Assembly (NCBI RefSeq): GCF_048820915.1
Contig: NZ_JBMERR010000013.1
Location: forward strand, 76,624-140,623
Direction of reading: 5' to 3'
From: Cribrihabitans_A pelagius
GTDB lineage: Bacteria; Pseudomonadota; Alphaproteobacteria; Rhodobacterales; Rhodobacteraceae
Length of the DNA stretch: 64,000 nucleotides
Shown here: piece by piece, positions 1-8,728 of the stretch
How positions within the stretch are numbered: the first letter of the stretch is position 1
Layout: each line of letters opens with the position of its first letter
Notes under the pieces: model-generated
What the model was told of the DNA's origin: nothing
Seen by the model: the letters and a program-made list of their open reading frames with translations, nothing else
Database searches by the model: none
Program-made: the position numbers and the translations under genes

Positions 1-1053
1 CCGCCGCTACCGGTGCTGAACGCATTGCGCCTTGGCACGGTGGAGCTGTGCGCGGGCGGCGCCGCGCATGGGGTGGTGAATGCGCTGGTGGCGATTGTCT
101 CCAGGCACCGCCATCACGGGCAGCTCAAAGGGCTGGTCAATGCGGTTCTGCGCAAGGTGGCGCAGGAGGGGCCCGCGGAATGGGCCAAGCTGCGCATCCC
201 CCGCCTGCCGAACTGGCTGCGAAAGCCGCTGGTGCAGGCCTGGGGCGCGGAGGCGATGCTGGCGATGGAGGCCGCGCATTACGCTGGCGCGCCGCTGGAT
301 CTGACCGTGAAGCCGGGCGCGGATCTCTCCGCGCTGGGCGGGGAGGTGCTGCCGACCGGCTCCGTGCGGCTGACGGATGCCGGGCAGGTGTCGGCGCTGC
401 CGGGCTATCACGCTGGTGACTGGTGGGTGCAGGACGCAGCGGCGGCGCTGCCCGCGGGGCTGTTAAACGCGCAGCCAAGCGAAACGGTGCTCGACCTCTG
501 CGCCGCGCCCGGCGGCAAGACGCTGCAGATGGCGGCCGCGGGCGCCGATGTCACCGCGGTGGATATCTCGCAGGGGCGCCTCACACGGCTGGAGGAGAAC
601 CTTGCCCGCACCGGGCTGAAGGCCGCACTGGTGGCAGGGGATGCGCTGGAACAGCAGGGCCAGTATGACGCCGTGCTGCTGGACGCGCCCTGTTCCGCCA
701 CCGGCACCATCCGCCGCCACCCGGACCTGCCGCACTCCAAGGACGGCAGCGCCTTCGGTGCCCTGATCGAGCTGCAGGCGCAGATGCTCGCCCATGCCTG
801 GAGCCTGGTGAAGCCCGGCGGGCGGCTGGTTTTCTGCACCTGCTCGCTCTTGCCGGACGAGGGCGAATGCCACATCGAGGACGCGCTGGAGATGTTTCCG
901 GACATGCAGGCCGGCAAGGACGCGCTGCGCGTGGCCGGTATCGAAGAAACCTGGATCACGCCCGAGGGCGGCTTGCGCCTGCGTCCCGACTTCTGGCCGG
1001 AGCGCGGCGGCATGGACGGGTTCTACATGGCGCTTTTGCACAAGAACGGCTGA
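1..1053 (+). CDS. rsmB: 16S rRNA (cytosine-5) methyltransferase, RsmB/NOL1/NOP2/sun family (5' end missing)
   Basis: The reading frame is open from base 1, so the start lies outside the window. The visible part begins in a NusB-like RNA-binding region (HGQLKGLVNAVLR). It continues into a Rossmann methyltransferase domain with the SAM-binding motif LDLCAAPGGKT, motif IV DAPCSATG and motif VI CTCSLLPDEGE. The two motif cysteines are typical of RNA m5C methyltransferases, where the motif VI cysteine attacks C6 of the target base and the motif IV cysteine helps release the enzyme. The family modifies 16S rRNA (C967 in E. coli), in the cytoplasm. A GTG at 13 could be mistaken for the start, but it lies inside the conserved NusB-like region. 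The substrate position is inferred from the family. Confidence 0.92.
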   Translation, partial: PPLPVLNALRLGTVELCAGGAAHGVVNALVAIVSRHRHHGQLKGLVNAVLRKVAQEGPAEWAKLRIPRLPNWLRKPLVQAWGAEAMLAMEAAHYAGAPLDLTVKPGADLSALGGEVLPTGSVRLTDAGQVSALPGYHAGDWWVQDAAAALPAGLLNAQPSETVLDLCAAPGGKTLQMAAAGADVTAVDISQGRLTRLEENLARTGLKAALVAGDALEQQGQYDAVLLDAPCSATGTIRRHPDLPHSKDGSAFGALIELQAQMLAHAWSLVKPGGRLVFCTCSLLPDEGECHIEDALEMFPDMQAGKDALRVAGIEETWITPEGGLRLRPDFWPERGGMDGFYMALLHKNG

Positions 1054-1164
1054 CGCCGCGGCGGCCCCCCGCCGGAGCGCGGTCCGGTCGGCATAACCCG
1101 GTGACTTGCCGCGCGCGCCGGGCTATGCTTCCGCCAAAACGCCCCAAGGCGTGAGGCAGCGAGC

Positions 1165-2907
1165 ATGGCCAGACCCGACAACAGGATGCCCCACGGCAGC
1201 CGGTTCTTGAACCGGCTCTATGCCTGGCGCGCGCGCCGCCGGCCGGCCGCGACCGGCTTTGTCTCCCAGCCCGAGCCGCGCACCATCGGCAGCTATGCCC
1301 GCGGCCGCCAGCTGGTGGCGGGCAACCTCCTGTTTGCGGGCTACCTTGTCGAATCCACCGACACCGGGCTTTGGGAAGTCGCCGCCCCCGACGCGGCCTT
1401 CGATGCCGAGCGGCACGGCTTTGCCTGGCTTGACGATCTGGCCGCGGTGGGGGATCCGGCAGCGCGCGCGAAGGCGCAGAAATGGGTCTGGGGCTGGATT
1501 GGCCAGCATGGCCGCGGGCCGGGGCCGGGCTGGCTGCCGGACCTGACCGGCCGCCGGCTGATCCGCTGGATCAACCACGCACTGTTCCTGCTCGGCGGCA
1601 CGGAAAAGCCCGAAAGCGATACCTTCTTCCGCTCCCTCGCGCAGCAGGCCTGGTTCCTGTCGCGCCGCTGGCAGGGCGCGGCTCCCGGGCTGCCGCGGTT
1701 TGAGGCGCTGGCCGGTCTGGTCTATGCGGGCCTCTCACTGGAGGGCTGCGAGGATCTTGCCGATCCGGCGATCAAGGCGCTGGCGGCGGAATGCACAAGC
1801 CAGATCGGCAGCGAAGGCGGCCTGCCGACCCGCAATCCCGAGGAGCTGCTGGACGTCTTCATGCTGCTCACCTGGGTCTGCGCCGCCCTCCATGAGGCGG
1901 GGCGCAGCCTGCCCAAGGCGCAGGCCTCCGCCATTGCCCGTATCGCGCCCACCCTGCGCACCCTGCGCCACAGCGACGGCGGCCTCGCGCGGTTCCACGG
2001 CGGCGGCCGCGGGCTGGAGGGGCGGCTCGATCATGCGCTGGCGGCCAGCCACGTGGCCGAGCGGCAGGCGGACGGGCTGGCGATGGGCTTCGCGCGGCTC
2101 TCGGCGCGGCGCACTTCGGTGATCGTGGATGCGGCGCCGCCGCCTGCGGGCGCGGCCTCGGGCAACGGCCATGCCTCCACGCTTGCGTTCGAGCTCACCT
2201 CCGGGCGGCGGCCGCTGGTGGTGAATTGCGGCTCCGGCGCGGCATTCGGAGTCGAATGGCGCCGCGCAGGCCGTTCCACGCCGTCGCATTCGACACTGTG
2301 CCTTGAGGGACAGTCCAGCGCCCGGCTGGCGCCGCCTGCCCGCGGCACCGGCTTCGAGGCGCTGGTGGATCCCCCCCAAAACGTGCCGCTGGAGCTGAGT
2401 GACAGCCACGAGGGCTTGCGCCTGGAGGCCGCGCACGATGGCTATGCTGCGCAGTTCGGCCTGACCCATGCGCGCAAGCTGGACCTTTCCTTCGACGGGC
2501 GCAAGCTGGCGGCGGAGGACATGCTGGTGGCGCTGGACGGCGCCGCACGCCAGCGTTTTGCCAGGGTGCGGGGTGCCAATCCCGAGGGCGGTCCCGCCTT
2601 CGATATCCGCTTGCATCTGCACCCGGAGGTGGATGCAGCCCTTGACTTGGGCGGCGCGGCAGTATCCATGGCGCTCAAGAGCGGGGAGATCTGGGTGTTC
2701 CGCCACGACGGCAGCTGCGATATGCGGCTGGAGCCGGGCGTCTACCTGGAGCAGACCCGCTTGAAGCCGCGTGCGGCAAAGCAGATCGTTCTCTCCGGGC
2801 GCGCCATCGGTTATGCCACGCGCGTCCGCTGGACGCTCAGCAAAACGCAGGAGACTGCGATTGCCGTGCGAGACCTGAACCGGGACGACCCCGAGACCTA
2901 TGATTGA
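1165..2907 (+). CDS. heparinase II/III family protein
   Basis: This 580-residue protein resembles the heparinase II/III-like proteins that often lie between rsmB and purH in Rhodobacteraceae. The N-terminal half is rich in Trp/Leu helices, as in an alpha/alpha toroid (residues about 90-330). The C-terminal half starts near LVVNCGSGAAFG and should form the beta-sandwich lyase domain. No convincing signal peptide is visible, which is odd for a polysaccharide lyase. Its real substrate is unknown and may not be heparin. The ATG at 1165 has a weak purine-rich site (ggcagcgag) in front. The stop overlaps the sequence upstream of purH, so the two genes are probably cotranscribed. Confidence 0.8.
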   Translation: MARPDNRMPHGSRFLNRLYAWRARRRPAATGFVSQPEPRTIGSYARGRQLVAGNLLFAGYLVESTDTGLWEVAAPDAAFDAERHGFAWLDDLAAVGDPAARAKAQKWVWGWIGQHGRGPGPGWLPDLTGRRLIRWINHALFLLGGTEKPESDTFFRSLAQQAWFLSRRWQGAAPGLPRFEALAGLVYAGLSLEGCEDLADPAIKALAAECTSQIGSEGGLPTRNPEELLDVFMLLTWVCAALHEAGRSLPKAQASAIARIAPTLRTLRHSDGGLARFHGGGRGLEGRLDHALAASHVAERQADGLAMGFARLSARRTSVIVDAAPPPAGAASGNGHASTLAFELTSGRRPLVVNCGSGAAFGVEWRRAGRSTPSHSTLCLEGQSSARLAPPARGTGFEALVDPPQNVPLELSDSHEGLRLEAAHDGYAAQFGLTHARKLDLSFDGRKLAAEDMLVALDGAARQRFARVRGANPEGGPAFDIRLHLHPEVDAALDLGGAAVSMALKSGEIWVFRHDGSCDMRLEPGVYLEQTRLKPRAAKQIVLSGRAIGYATRVRWTLSKTQETAIAVRDLNRDDPETYD

Positions 2908-2929
2908 GCCTGCAAAGGACCGCCCTGAC

Positions 2930-4519
2930 ATGACCGACCTCCACCCCGTACGCCGTGCGCTGCTTTCCGTTTCCGACAAGACCGGCCTCATAGAGCTGGG
3001 CAAGGCGCTGGCCGCGCGCGGTGTCGAACTCTTGTCGACCGGCGGTTCCGCCAAGGCGCTACGCAAGGCGGGGCTCGAGGTGAAGGACGTCGCCGAAGTG
3101 ACCGGCTTCCCCGAGATGATGGACGGCCGGGTGAAGACGCTGCACCCGATGGTGCATGGCGGTCTGCTGGCGCTGCGCGATAACGAAACCCACGTGGCCG
3201 CGATGAATGAGCATGGCATCGGCGCCATCGACCTGCTTGTGGTGAACCTCTACCCGTTCGAGGCGGCGCTGGCGCGCGGGGCCGCCTATGACGAGATGAT
3301 CGAGAACATCGACATCGGCGGTCCGGCGATGATCCGCGCCGCGGCCAAGAACCATGCCTTCGTGAACGTGGTGACCGACGTTCTGGACTACGAGGCGCTG
3401 CTGGCCGAGCTGGACCAGAACGAGGGCCAGACTTCCTATGGTTTCCGCCAGCGGCTGGCCCAGAACGCCTATGCCCGGACTGCCGCCTATGACGCTGCGG
3501 TCTCGAACTGGATGGCCTCGGCGCTGGAGGAGAAGACCCCGCGCCGCCGCGCCTTTGCGGGCGAGCTGAAGCAGAGCCTGCGCTATGGCGAGAACAGCCA
3601 CCAGGAAGCGGCATTCTACACCGATGGCTCGGGCCGACCGGGGGTGGCCACCGCGCTGCAGCTGCAGGGCAAGGAGCTCAGCTACAACAACATCAACGAC
3701 ACCGACGCGGCCTATGAGCTGGTGGCGGAGTTCGATCCGGCTGAGTGCGCCGCCGTCGCCATCATCAAGCACGCCAACCCCTGCGGCGTGGCCAAGGGCG
3801 CAACCCTGGCCGAGGCCTACCAGAAGGCGTTCGACTGCGACCGCACCTCCGCCTTTGGCGGCATCGTGGCGCTGAACCAGCCGCTTGACGCGGAAACCGC
3901 CGCTAAGATCACCGAGATCTTCACCGAAGTCGTAATTGCACCTGGCGCGTCGGAAGAGGCCAAGGGCATTTTCGCCGCCAAGAAGAACCTGCGCCTGCTG
4001 TTAACCGATGGCCTGCCGGACCCGCGCCAGCCGATCACTGCCTACAAGCAAGTGGCCGGCGGCATGCTGGTGCAGGACAAGGACGTGGGTCATGCCGGCA
4101 TTGATGATCTCAAGGTGGTGACCGAAAAGGCGCCATCTGACGCCCAGATGCAGGACCTTCTGTTCGCCTGGAAGGTCGCCAAGCACGTAAAATCCAACGC
4201 CATCGTCTATGTGAAGGACAGTGCCACCGTTGGCGTCGGCGCGGGCCAGATGAGCCGGCTCGACAGCGCCAATGTGGCCGCGGCCAAGGCCGGCCGCATG
4301 GCGGCCGAGCTGGGCCTCAAGGAGAGCCTTGCCAAAGGCTGTGCGGTGGCGTCGGATGCCTTCTTCCCCTTCGCGGACGGGCTGCTGGAAGCGGCCGCCG
4401 CGGGCGGCGCCTGCGTGATCCAGCCGGGCGGGTCGATGCGCGACGAGGAGGTGATCAAGGCGGCCAACGACGCAGGGCTGGCCATGGTTTTCACCGGCAT
4501 GCGCCACTTCCGCCACTAG
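2930..4519 (+). CDS. purH: bifunctional AICAR formyltransferase / IMP cyclohydrolase
   Basis: PurH catalyses the last two steps of de novo IMP synthesis in the cytoplasm: formyl transfer to AICAR, then ring closure. The N-terminal MGS-like cyclohydrolase domain (about residues 1-150) carries LLSVSDKTGL, LLSTGGSAKAL and MDGRVKTLHP. The formyltransferase domain follows, with KHANPCGVA and SAFGGIVALN. The length of 529 residues is normal. An in-frame ATG at 2900 would overlap the heparinase-like gene, but the AAAGGA at 2914-2919 lies correctly for the ATG at 2930, where homology also begins. lspA follows after 16 bases, suggesting one transcript. Confidence 0.97.
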   Translation: MTDLHPVRRALLSVSDKTGLIELGKALAARGVELLSTGGSAKALRKAGLEVKDVAEVTGFPEMMDGRVKTLHPMVHGGLLALRDNETHVAAMNEHGIGAIDLLVVNLYPFEAALARGAAYDEMIENIDIGGPAMIRAAAKNHAFVNVVTDVLDYEALLAELDQNEGQTSYGFRQRLAQNAYARTAAYDAAVSNWMASALEEKTPRRRAFAGELKQSLRYGENSHQEAAFYTDGSGRPGVATALQLQGKELSYNNINDTDAAYELVAEFDPAECAAVAIIKHANPCGVAKGATLAEAYQKAFDCDRTSAFGGIVALNQPLDAETAAKITEIFTEVVIAPGASEEAKGIFAAKKNLRLLLTDGLPDPRQPITAYKQVAGGMLVQDKDVGHAGIDDLKVVTEKAPSDAQMQDLLFAWKVAKHVKSNAIVYVKDSATVGVGAGQMSRLDSANVAAAKAGRMAAELGLKESLAKGCAVASDAFFPFADGLLEAAAAGGACVIQPGGSMRDEEVIKAANDAGLAMVFTGMRHFRH

Positions 4520-4535
4520 GCAGGGCAGTTAACTC

Positions 4536-5018
4536 ATGGCAGCGCGTTTGATGGTCTGGAGTGCCCTGGCCGCCTTTGTGGCGGATCAGGCGAGCAAATA
4601 TCTGGTGGTCCACGCGATGGGGCTGGACCGGCTCCATCGCATCGACGTGCTGCCGCCGCTTCTGAACTTCCGCTATGGCGAGAACACAGGCATCAACTTC
4701 GGCCTGTTCGGCGGCGGTGACGAGGCGGCACGCTGGATTCTGATCGTCCTGTCGATTGTGATCTGCGCGGTGCTTGCGGGCTGGATCATCCGCCGCCGCA
4801 AGTCCGCCCGCGGCTTGCAGATTGCCGCCGGTCTGGTGATCGGCGGCGCGCTCGGCAATGTGGCGGACCGGCTGCTTTACGGCTATGTGCTGGACTTCCT
4901 CAACATGTCCTGCTGCGGCATCGTGAATCCTTTTGTTTTCAACGTCGCCGACATCGCCATTTTTGCCGGCGCGGCGGGGCTGATCCTGTTTGACGGGCGC
5001 ACTAAAAAGCCGGCGTGA
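4536..5018 (+). CDS. lspA: lipoprotein signal peptidase (signal peptidase II)
   Basis: LspA is the inner-membrane aspartyl protease that removes signal peptides from diacylglyceryl-modified prolipoproteins. The 160-residue protein has four hydrophobic segments. The family's two catalytic aspartates appear in GNVADRL (Asp111) and FNVADIAI (Asp139). The motif YGENTGINFG matches the conserved N-(T/x)G-x-x-FG loop. The gene lies between purH and a lipoprotein gene that is itself a substrate of this enzyme. Confidence 0.96.
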   Translation: MAARLMVWSALAAFVADQASKYLVVHAMGLDRLHRIDVLPPLLNFRYGENTGINFGLFGGGDEAARWILIVLSIVICAVLAGWIIRRRKSARGLQIAAGLVIGGALGNVADRLLYGYVLDFLNMSCCGIVNPFVFNVADIAIFAGAAGLILFDGRTKKPA

Positions 5019-5099
5019 CCTTCTCCGGCAAATACGGTAGAAGCGGTGCCGGGACAGGCCCGGGCTGAACGCCCGGCAGCAGGCAGGAGTGATGGGGCA

Positions 5100-5621
5100 A
5101 TGCGGATTCGGTTTGGTGTGATTGTTCTGGCCGGCGCCTTGGCGGCCTCGGGCTGCGCGCAAAAGGGGCTGCGCGACCTGCGCAAGCCGGGCACCGGGCC
5201 GGATGAGTTCCTGATCCTGCCCGCCAAGCCGCTGGACGCGCCCGCAAGCTACAACAGCCTGCCGCCGCCGACACCGGGCGGCAGCAACATCACCGACCGC
5301 AACCCGCAGGCCGATGCGGTGGCTGCGTTGGGCGGCAACCCGTCCGCGATGGTGCCCGCCAGCAGTGCTCCGGCGCGCGACGGCGCCCTGGTCACCGCGG
5401 CCAGCCGCTATGGCGTGCAGCCCGCCGTGCGCGAGACCCTCGCCAGCGAGGACGCGGAGTTCCGCAAGCGCAACCGCGTGCTCACCCGGCTGAAGCTGTT
5501 CCCGGTCGACCGTTACGAGCAGCTCTACCGCCGCCAGTCGCTGGACGCCCAGGCCGAGACCGAGCGCTTCCGCCGCGCCGGCATCGAGACCCCGGCCGCG
5601 CCGCCGCCCGGCAGCGACTGA
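5100..5621 (+). CDS. DUF3035 lipoprotein, BamF-like beta-barrel assembly factor
   Basis: This is a small predicted lipoprotein of 173 residues. Its N-terminus is a lipoprotein signal (MRIRFGVIVLAGALAASGCA) with the lipobox A-S-G-C. After the cysteine comes LRKPGTGPDEFLIL, which contains the RxxG...DEF signature shared with BamC/BamF proteins. The rest is proline/alanine-rich and probably disordered. I recall DUF3035 being described as the BamF subunit of the alphaproteobacterial outer-membrane assembly complex, but did not check this. AGGAG at 5085-5089 fits the ATG at 5100. The gene lies 81 bases behind lspA. Confidence 0.75.
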   Translation: MRIRFGVIVLAGALAASGCAQKGLRDLRKPGTGPDEFLILPAKPLDAPASYNSLPPPTPGGSNITDRNPQADAVAALGGNPSAMVPASSAPARDGALVTAASRYGVQPAVRETLASEDAEFRKRNRVLTRLKLFPVDRYEQLYRRQSLDAQAETERFRRAGIETPAAPPPGSD

Positions 5622-5710
5622 GCTTCACATCTGCGCCAGCCCGGCTTGTGCAGCGTGATCCGCAGGTTAGGTTGACGCCAAACCGTTTCCGCCCTCCGGC
5701 CCGTCCCCGG

Positions 5711-5735
5711 CCCGCCGGACGGCGGGTTTTGTTTT
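5711..5735 (+). terminator. Rho-independent terminator after the DUF3035 gene
   Basis: Arms CCCGCC (5711-5716) and GGCGGG (5721-5726) enclose GGAC and are followed by ttttgtttt. This separates the purH-lspA-DUF3035 unit from the M16 pair. Confidence 0.8.
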
Positions 5736-5778
5736 CCGCCCCGGCCAGGCCGCGGGCAAAAAGACTGGAGGATGCCGC

Positions 5779-7167
5779 ATGATCCGCAGGATCACCTTGG
5801 CTGCCGCGATGCTGGCCGCCGTCCTCGCCACCCCCTTCGCTGCCAGCCTGGCCACCGCGGCCCGGGCCGCGGAGGCTGCTGAGGCTTCGGCCGGGCCGGA
5901 GGTCACGGATTTCTTCCTGGACAATGGCATGCAGGTGGTGGTGATCGAGGATCACCGCGTACCGGTGGTGCAGCATATGGTCTGGTACCGCGCCGGTGCC
6001 GCCGATGAGCCGCCGGGCCAGTCCGGCGTTGCACATTATCTGGAGCATCTGCTGTTTAAGGGCACGGAAAAGCTCGCCCCGGGCGAACTGTCTGCAACGG
6101 TGCGTGCCAATGGCGGCCAGGACAACGCCTTCACCAGCTACGATTACACCGCCTATTTCCAGCGCGTCGCCGCCGACCGGCTGGAGCTGATGATGCAGAT
6201 GGAAAGCGACCGCATGGTCAACCTCCAGCTGGGCGAGGAGGATATCGCGACCGAGCGCCAGGTGATCCTGGAGGAGCGCAACCAGCGCACCGACAACGAC
6301 CCCGCCGCGCTGTTCCGCGAGCAGCTGAGGGCGGTGCAGTACCACAACCACCGCTACGGCCAGCCGGTGATCGGCTGGCGCCACGAAATGGAAGCGCTGG
6401 ATATGGAGGACGCGCTGTCCTTCTACGGCACCTATTATGCGCCCAACAACGCGATCCTGGTGGTTGCGGGTGACGTGCAGCCGGAAGAGGTGCGCGCGCT
6501 GGCGGAAAATTACTACGGCAGCATCCCCGCCAACCCGGACCTGCCCGAACGCTTCCGCAGCCAGGAGCCGCCGCAGACTGCGGCGCGGCGGATGACCTTC
6601 AAGGACCCGCGCGTCGCACAGCCTTATGTGCAGCGCTCCTACCTTGCGCCCGAACGCGACAGCGGCGCGCAGGAGAAGGCGGCGGCGCTATACCTGCTGG
6701 CCGAGCTTCTGGGCGGCGGCAATACTTCTTACCTCGCCAATGCGCTGCAATTCGACCAGCAGACCGCGGTCTACACCGGCGCCTTCTATTCCAGCGTGTC
6801 GCTGGACGCCACCACCTTCACCTTCCTGGTGGTGCCCGCCGAAGGCGTGGAGATGGCGGAGGCCGAGGCGGCGCTGGATGCCGCCCTGGCCCGCTTCCTG
6901 GAGGGCGGCGTGGATTTGGCCCAGCTCGACCGGATCAAGCTGCAGCTGCGCGCTTCCGAGATCTACGACCGCGACAATGTGAACGGTATCGCCAACCGCT
7001 ATGGCCAGGCGCTGACCTCCGGCCTCACGGTGGAGGATGTGCAGGCCTGGCCGCAGACCCTGCAATCCGTGACCGCGGACGAAATCATCGCCGCCGCCCG
7101 CGAGGTGCTGCGCCCCGAGGTTTCGGTCACGGGCTGGATGATGCGCAGCGAGGAGGTGACCCAATGA
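5779..7167 (+). CDS. M16 family zinc metallopeptidase (catalytic member of a pair), periplasmic
   Basis: This 462-residue protein starts with a signal peptide ending near the alanine-rich residues 30-37. It is a PqqL/processing-peptidase-like M16 enzyme. The inverted zinc motif HxxEH is intact (HYLEH, His86, Glu89, His90), and the downstream acidic stretch VILEERNQR holds the third ligand region. The non-catalytic C-terminal M16 domain follows (about 210-400). The next gene encodes a homologue without the zinc motif and overlaps by ATGA, so the two proteins probably form a heterodimer that degrades peptides in the envelope. The peptide substrate cannot be told from the sequence. Confidence 0.92.
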   Translation: MIRRITLAAAMLAAVLATPFAASLATAARAAEAAEASAGPEVTDFFLDNGMQVVVIEDHRVPVVQHMVWYRAGAADEPPGQSGVAHYLEHLLFKGTEKLAPGELSATVRANGGQDNAFTSYDYTAYFQRVAADRLELMMQMESDRMVNLQLGEEDIATERQVILEERNQRTDNDPAALFREQLRAVQYHNHRYGQPVIGWRHEMEALDMEDALSFYGTYYAPNNAILVVAGDVQPEEVRALAENYYGSIPANPDLPERFRSQEPPQTAARRMTFKDPRVAQPYVQRSYLAPERDSGAQEKAAALYLLAELLGGGNTSYLANALQFDQQTAVYTGAFYSSVSLDATTFTFLVVPAEGVEMAEAEAALDAALARFLEGGVDLAQLDRIKLQLRASEIYDRDNVNGIANRYGQALTSGLTVEDVQAWPQTLQSVTADEIIAAAREVLRPEVSVTGWMMRSEEVTQ

Positions 7168-8492
7168 CCCTGCTGAACCCGCTGAAATTTATCGCTGCGG
7201 CGCTGGCCGCCTGTTTCCTCGCGCTGCCCGCCTGGGCCGAGATCGAGATCGAGGAAGTGACCTCTCCCGGCGGCATCACCGCATGGCTGGTGGAGGATCA
7301 CTCGATCCCCTTCACCGCGCTGGAAGTCCGTTTCCGCGGCGGCACGTCGCTCGATGCGCCGGACAAGCAGGGCGCAGTCTACCTGATGACCGCGCTGCTG
7401 GAAGAGGGTGCGGGCAGCCTGCGCGCGCAGGACTACGCCCGCGCGGTGGAATCGCTGGCGGCGGGTTTTGCCTTTGATGCCGACAAGGACATGGTCTCGG
7501 TCTCCGCCCGCTTTCTCAGCGAAAACCGGGACGAAGCGGTGCAGCTCCTGCGCCAGACCCTGTTCGAGCCGCGCTTTGACCAGGACGCGCTGGACCGGGT
7601 GCGGGCGCAGATCCTTGCGGGCCTGCGTTCGGACGCCAAGGATCCCAACCACATCGCCGGCCAGGCCTTCAACCGGCTTGCCTATGGCGACCACCCCTAT
7701 GCCCGAGATGGCAAGGGCACGGTGGAGAGCGTCTCGAAGCTTGACCGGCAGGATGTCTTTGCCGCCCATGACGCGGTCTTTGCCCGCGACCGGCTATATG
7801 TCAGCGCAGTGGGCGACATCACCGCCGGGGAGCTCGGCACGCTGCTCGACGATCTGCTGACCGGGCTGCCCGAGGAAGGCGCGCCGATTCCGGCGCCCGC
7901 CGAGGTTACCATTCCCGGCGGTGTCACCGTGGTGGATTTCGACACGCCCCAGTCGGTTGCGGTCTTCGGCCAGGAGGGGATCGAGCGTGAGCACCCGGAT
8001 TTCTTCACCGCTTACGTGATGAACCAGATCCTCGGCGGCGGCTCCTTCGACAGCCGCCTGATGAGCGAGGTGCGCGAGAAGCGCGGGCTCACTTACGGTG
8101 TCTATACCTACCTGCTGCCGCGCGATCTGGCGGCGGTCTACATGGGCTCGGTTGCCTCCGATAACACCAAGATGGCCGAGGCGGTGGAGGTGATCCGGCA
8201 GGAATGGCGGCGCATGGCGGAGGAGGGCGTCACCGGCAAGGAGCTGCTGGATGCCAAGACCTATCTGACCGGCGCCTATCCCCTGCGTTTCGACGGCAAC
8301 GGCCGCATCGCCTCAATCCTGGCGGGGATGCAGATGGACGGCCTGCCGATTGACTATGTGGAGACCCGCAACGGCAAGGTCGAGGCGGTGACGCTGGAGG
8401 ATGTGAACAGCTTCGCCGCCCGTTTCCTGCAGCCCGACGGGCTGCAATTCGTGGTGACGGGCCGCCCGGAGGGGCTGGCGGCCGGCAATTGA
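7164..8492 (+). CDS. M16 family peptidase-like protein, inactive partner
   Basis: The protein has 442 residues, a signal peptide (cleavage near AWA-EIEIEE) and the M16 fold, but no HxxEH. The corresponding place reads YLMTALLEEGAG. The C-terminal half keeps the R/Y region (GRIASILAGMQMDGLPIDY) found in the non-catalytic subunits of two-chain M16 peptidases, where it helps position substrate. The 4-base overlap with the catalytic gene implies translational coupling and 1:1 production. The heterodimer is inferred from the family and the arrangement. Confidence 0.9.
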   Translation: MTLLNPLKFIAAALAACFLALPAWAEIEIEEVTSPGGITAWLVEDHSIPFTALEVRFRGGTSLDAPDKQGAVYLMTALLEEGAGSLRAQDYARAVESLAAGFAFDADKDMVSVSARFLSENRDEAVQLLRQTLFEPRFDQDALDRVRAQILAGLRSDAKDPNHIAGQAFNRLAYGDHPYARDGKGTVESVSKLDRQDVFAAHDAVFARDRLYVSAVGDITAGELGTLLDDLLTGLPEEGAPIPAPAEVTIPGGVTVVDFDTPQSVAVFGQEGIEREHPDFFTAYVMNQILGGGSFDSRLMSEVREKRGLTYGVYTYLLPRDLAAVYMGSVASDNTKMAEAVEVIRQEWRRMAEEGVTGKELLDAKTYLTGAYPLRFDGNGRIASILAGMQMDGLPIDYVETRNGKVEAVTLEDVNSFAARFLQPDGLQFVVTGRPEGLAAGN

Positions 8493-8701
8493 CCGGGCCG
8501 CCGCTGGCGGCGGCGCCTGCCAGGCCGGGCGCTGCTGCCCGCCGCTGCGGCCTGCGCTTTCCCTTTCAATCTGACGCGAAGTGATGTATGGGCGGGCCTG
8601 TCTGAGACGATGTGCCCGGGGCCCTGGCACGCGAAAGAAAGATAGATAGGGCCGGCGGCAATGGGGCCGCCATATGCAAACGGGAGACCCGGGATCCGCC
8701 C

Positions 8702-8713
8702 GGGAGCGCTCCC
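8702..8713 (+). promoter_or_regulatory. palindrome in the pnp leader
   Basis: GGGAGCGCTCCC is a perfect 12-base palindrome whose end is 15 bases before the pnp start. A leader hairpin here could act in autoregulation: PNPase controls its own leader in E. coli through an RNase III site. No specific evidence links this palindrome to that mechanism. Confidence 0.35.
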
Positions 8714-8728
8714 ACTTAGGATGCTGAA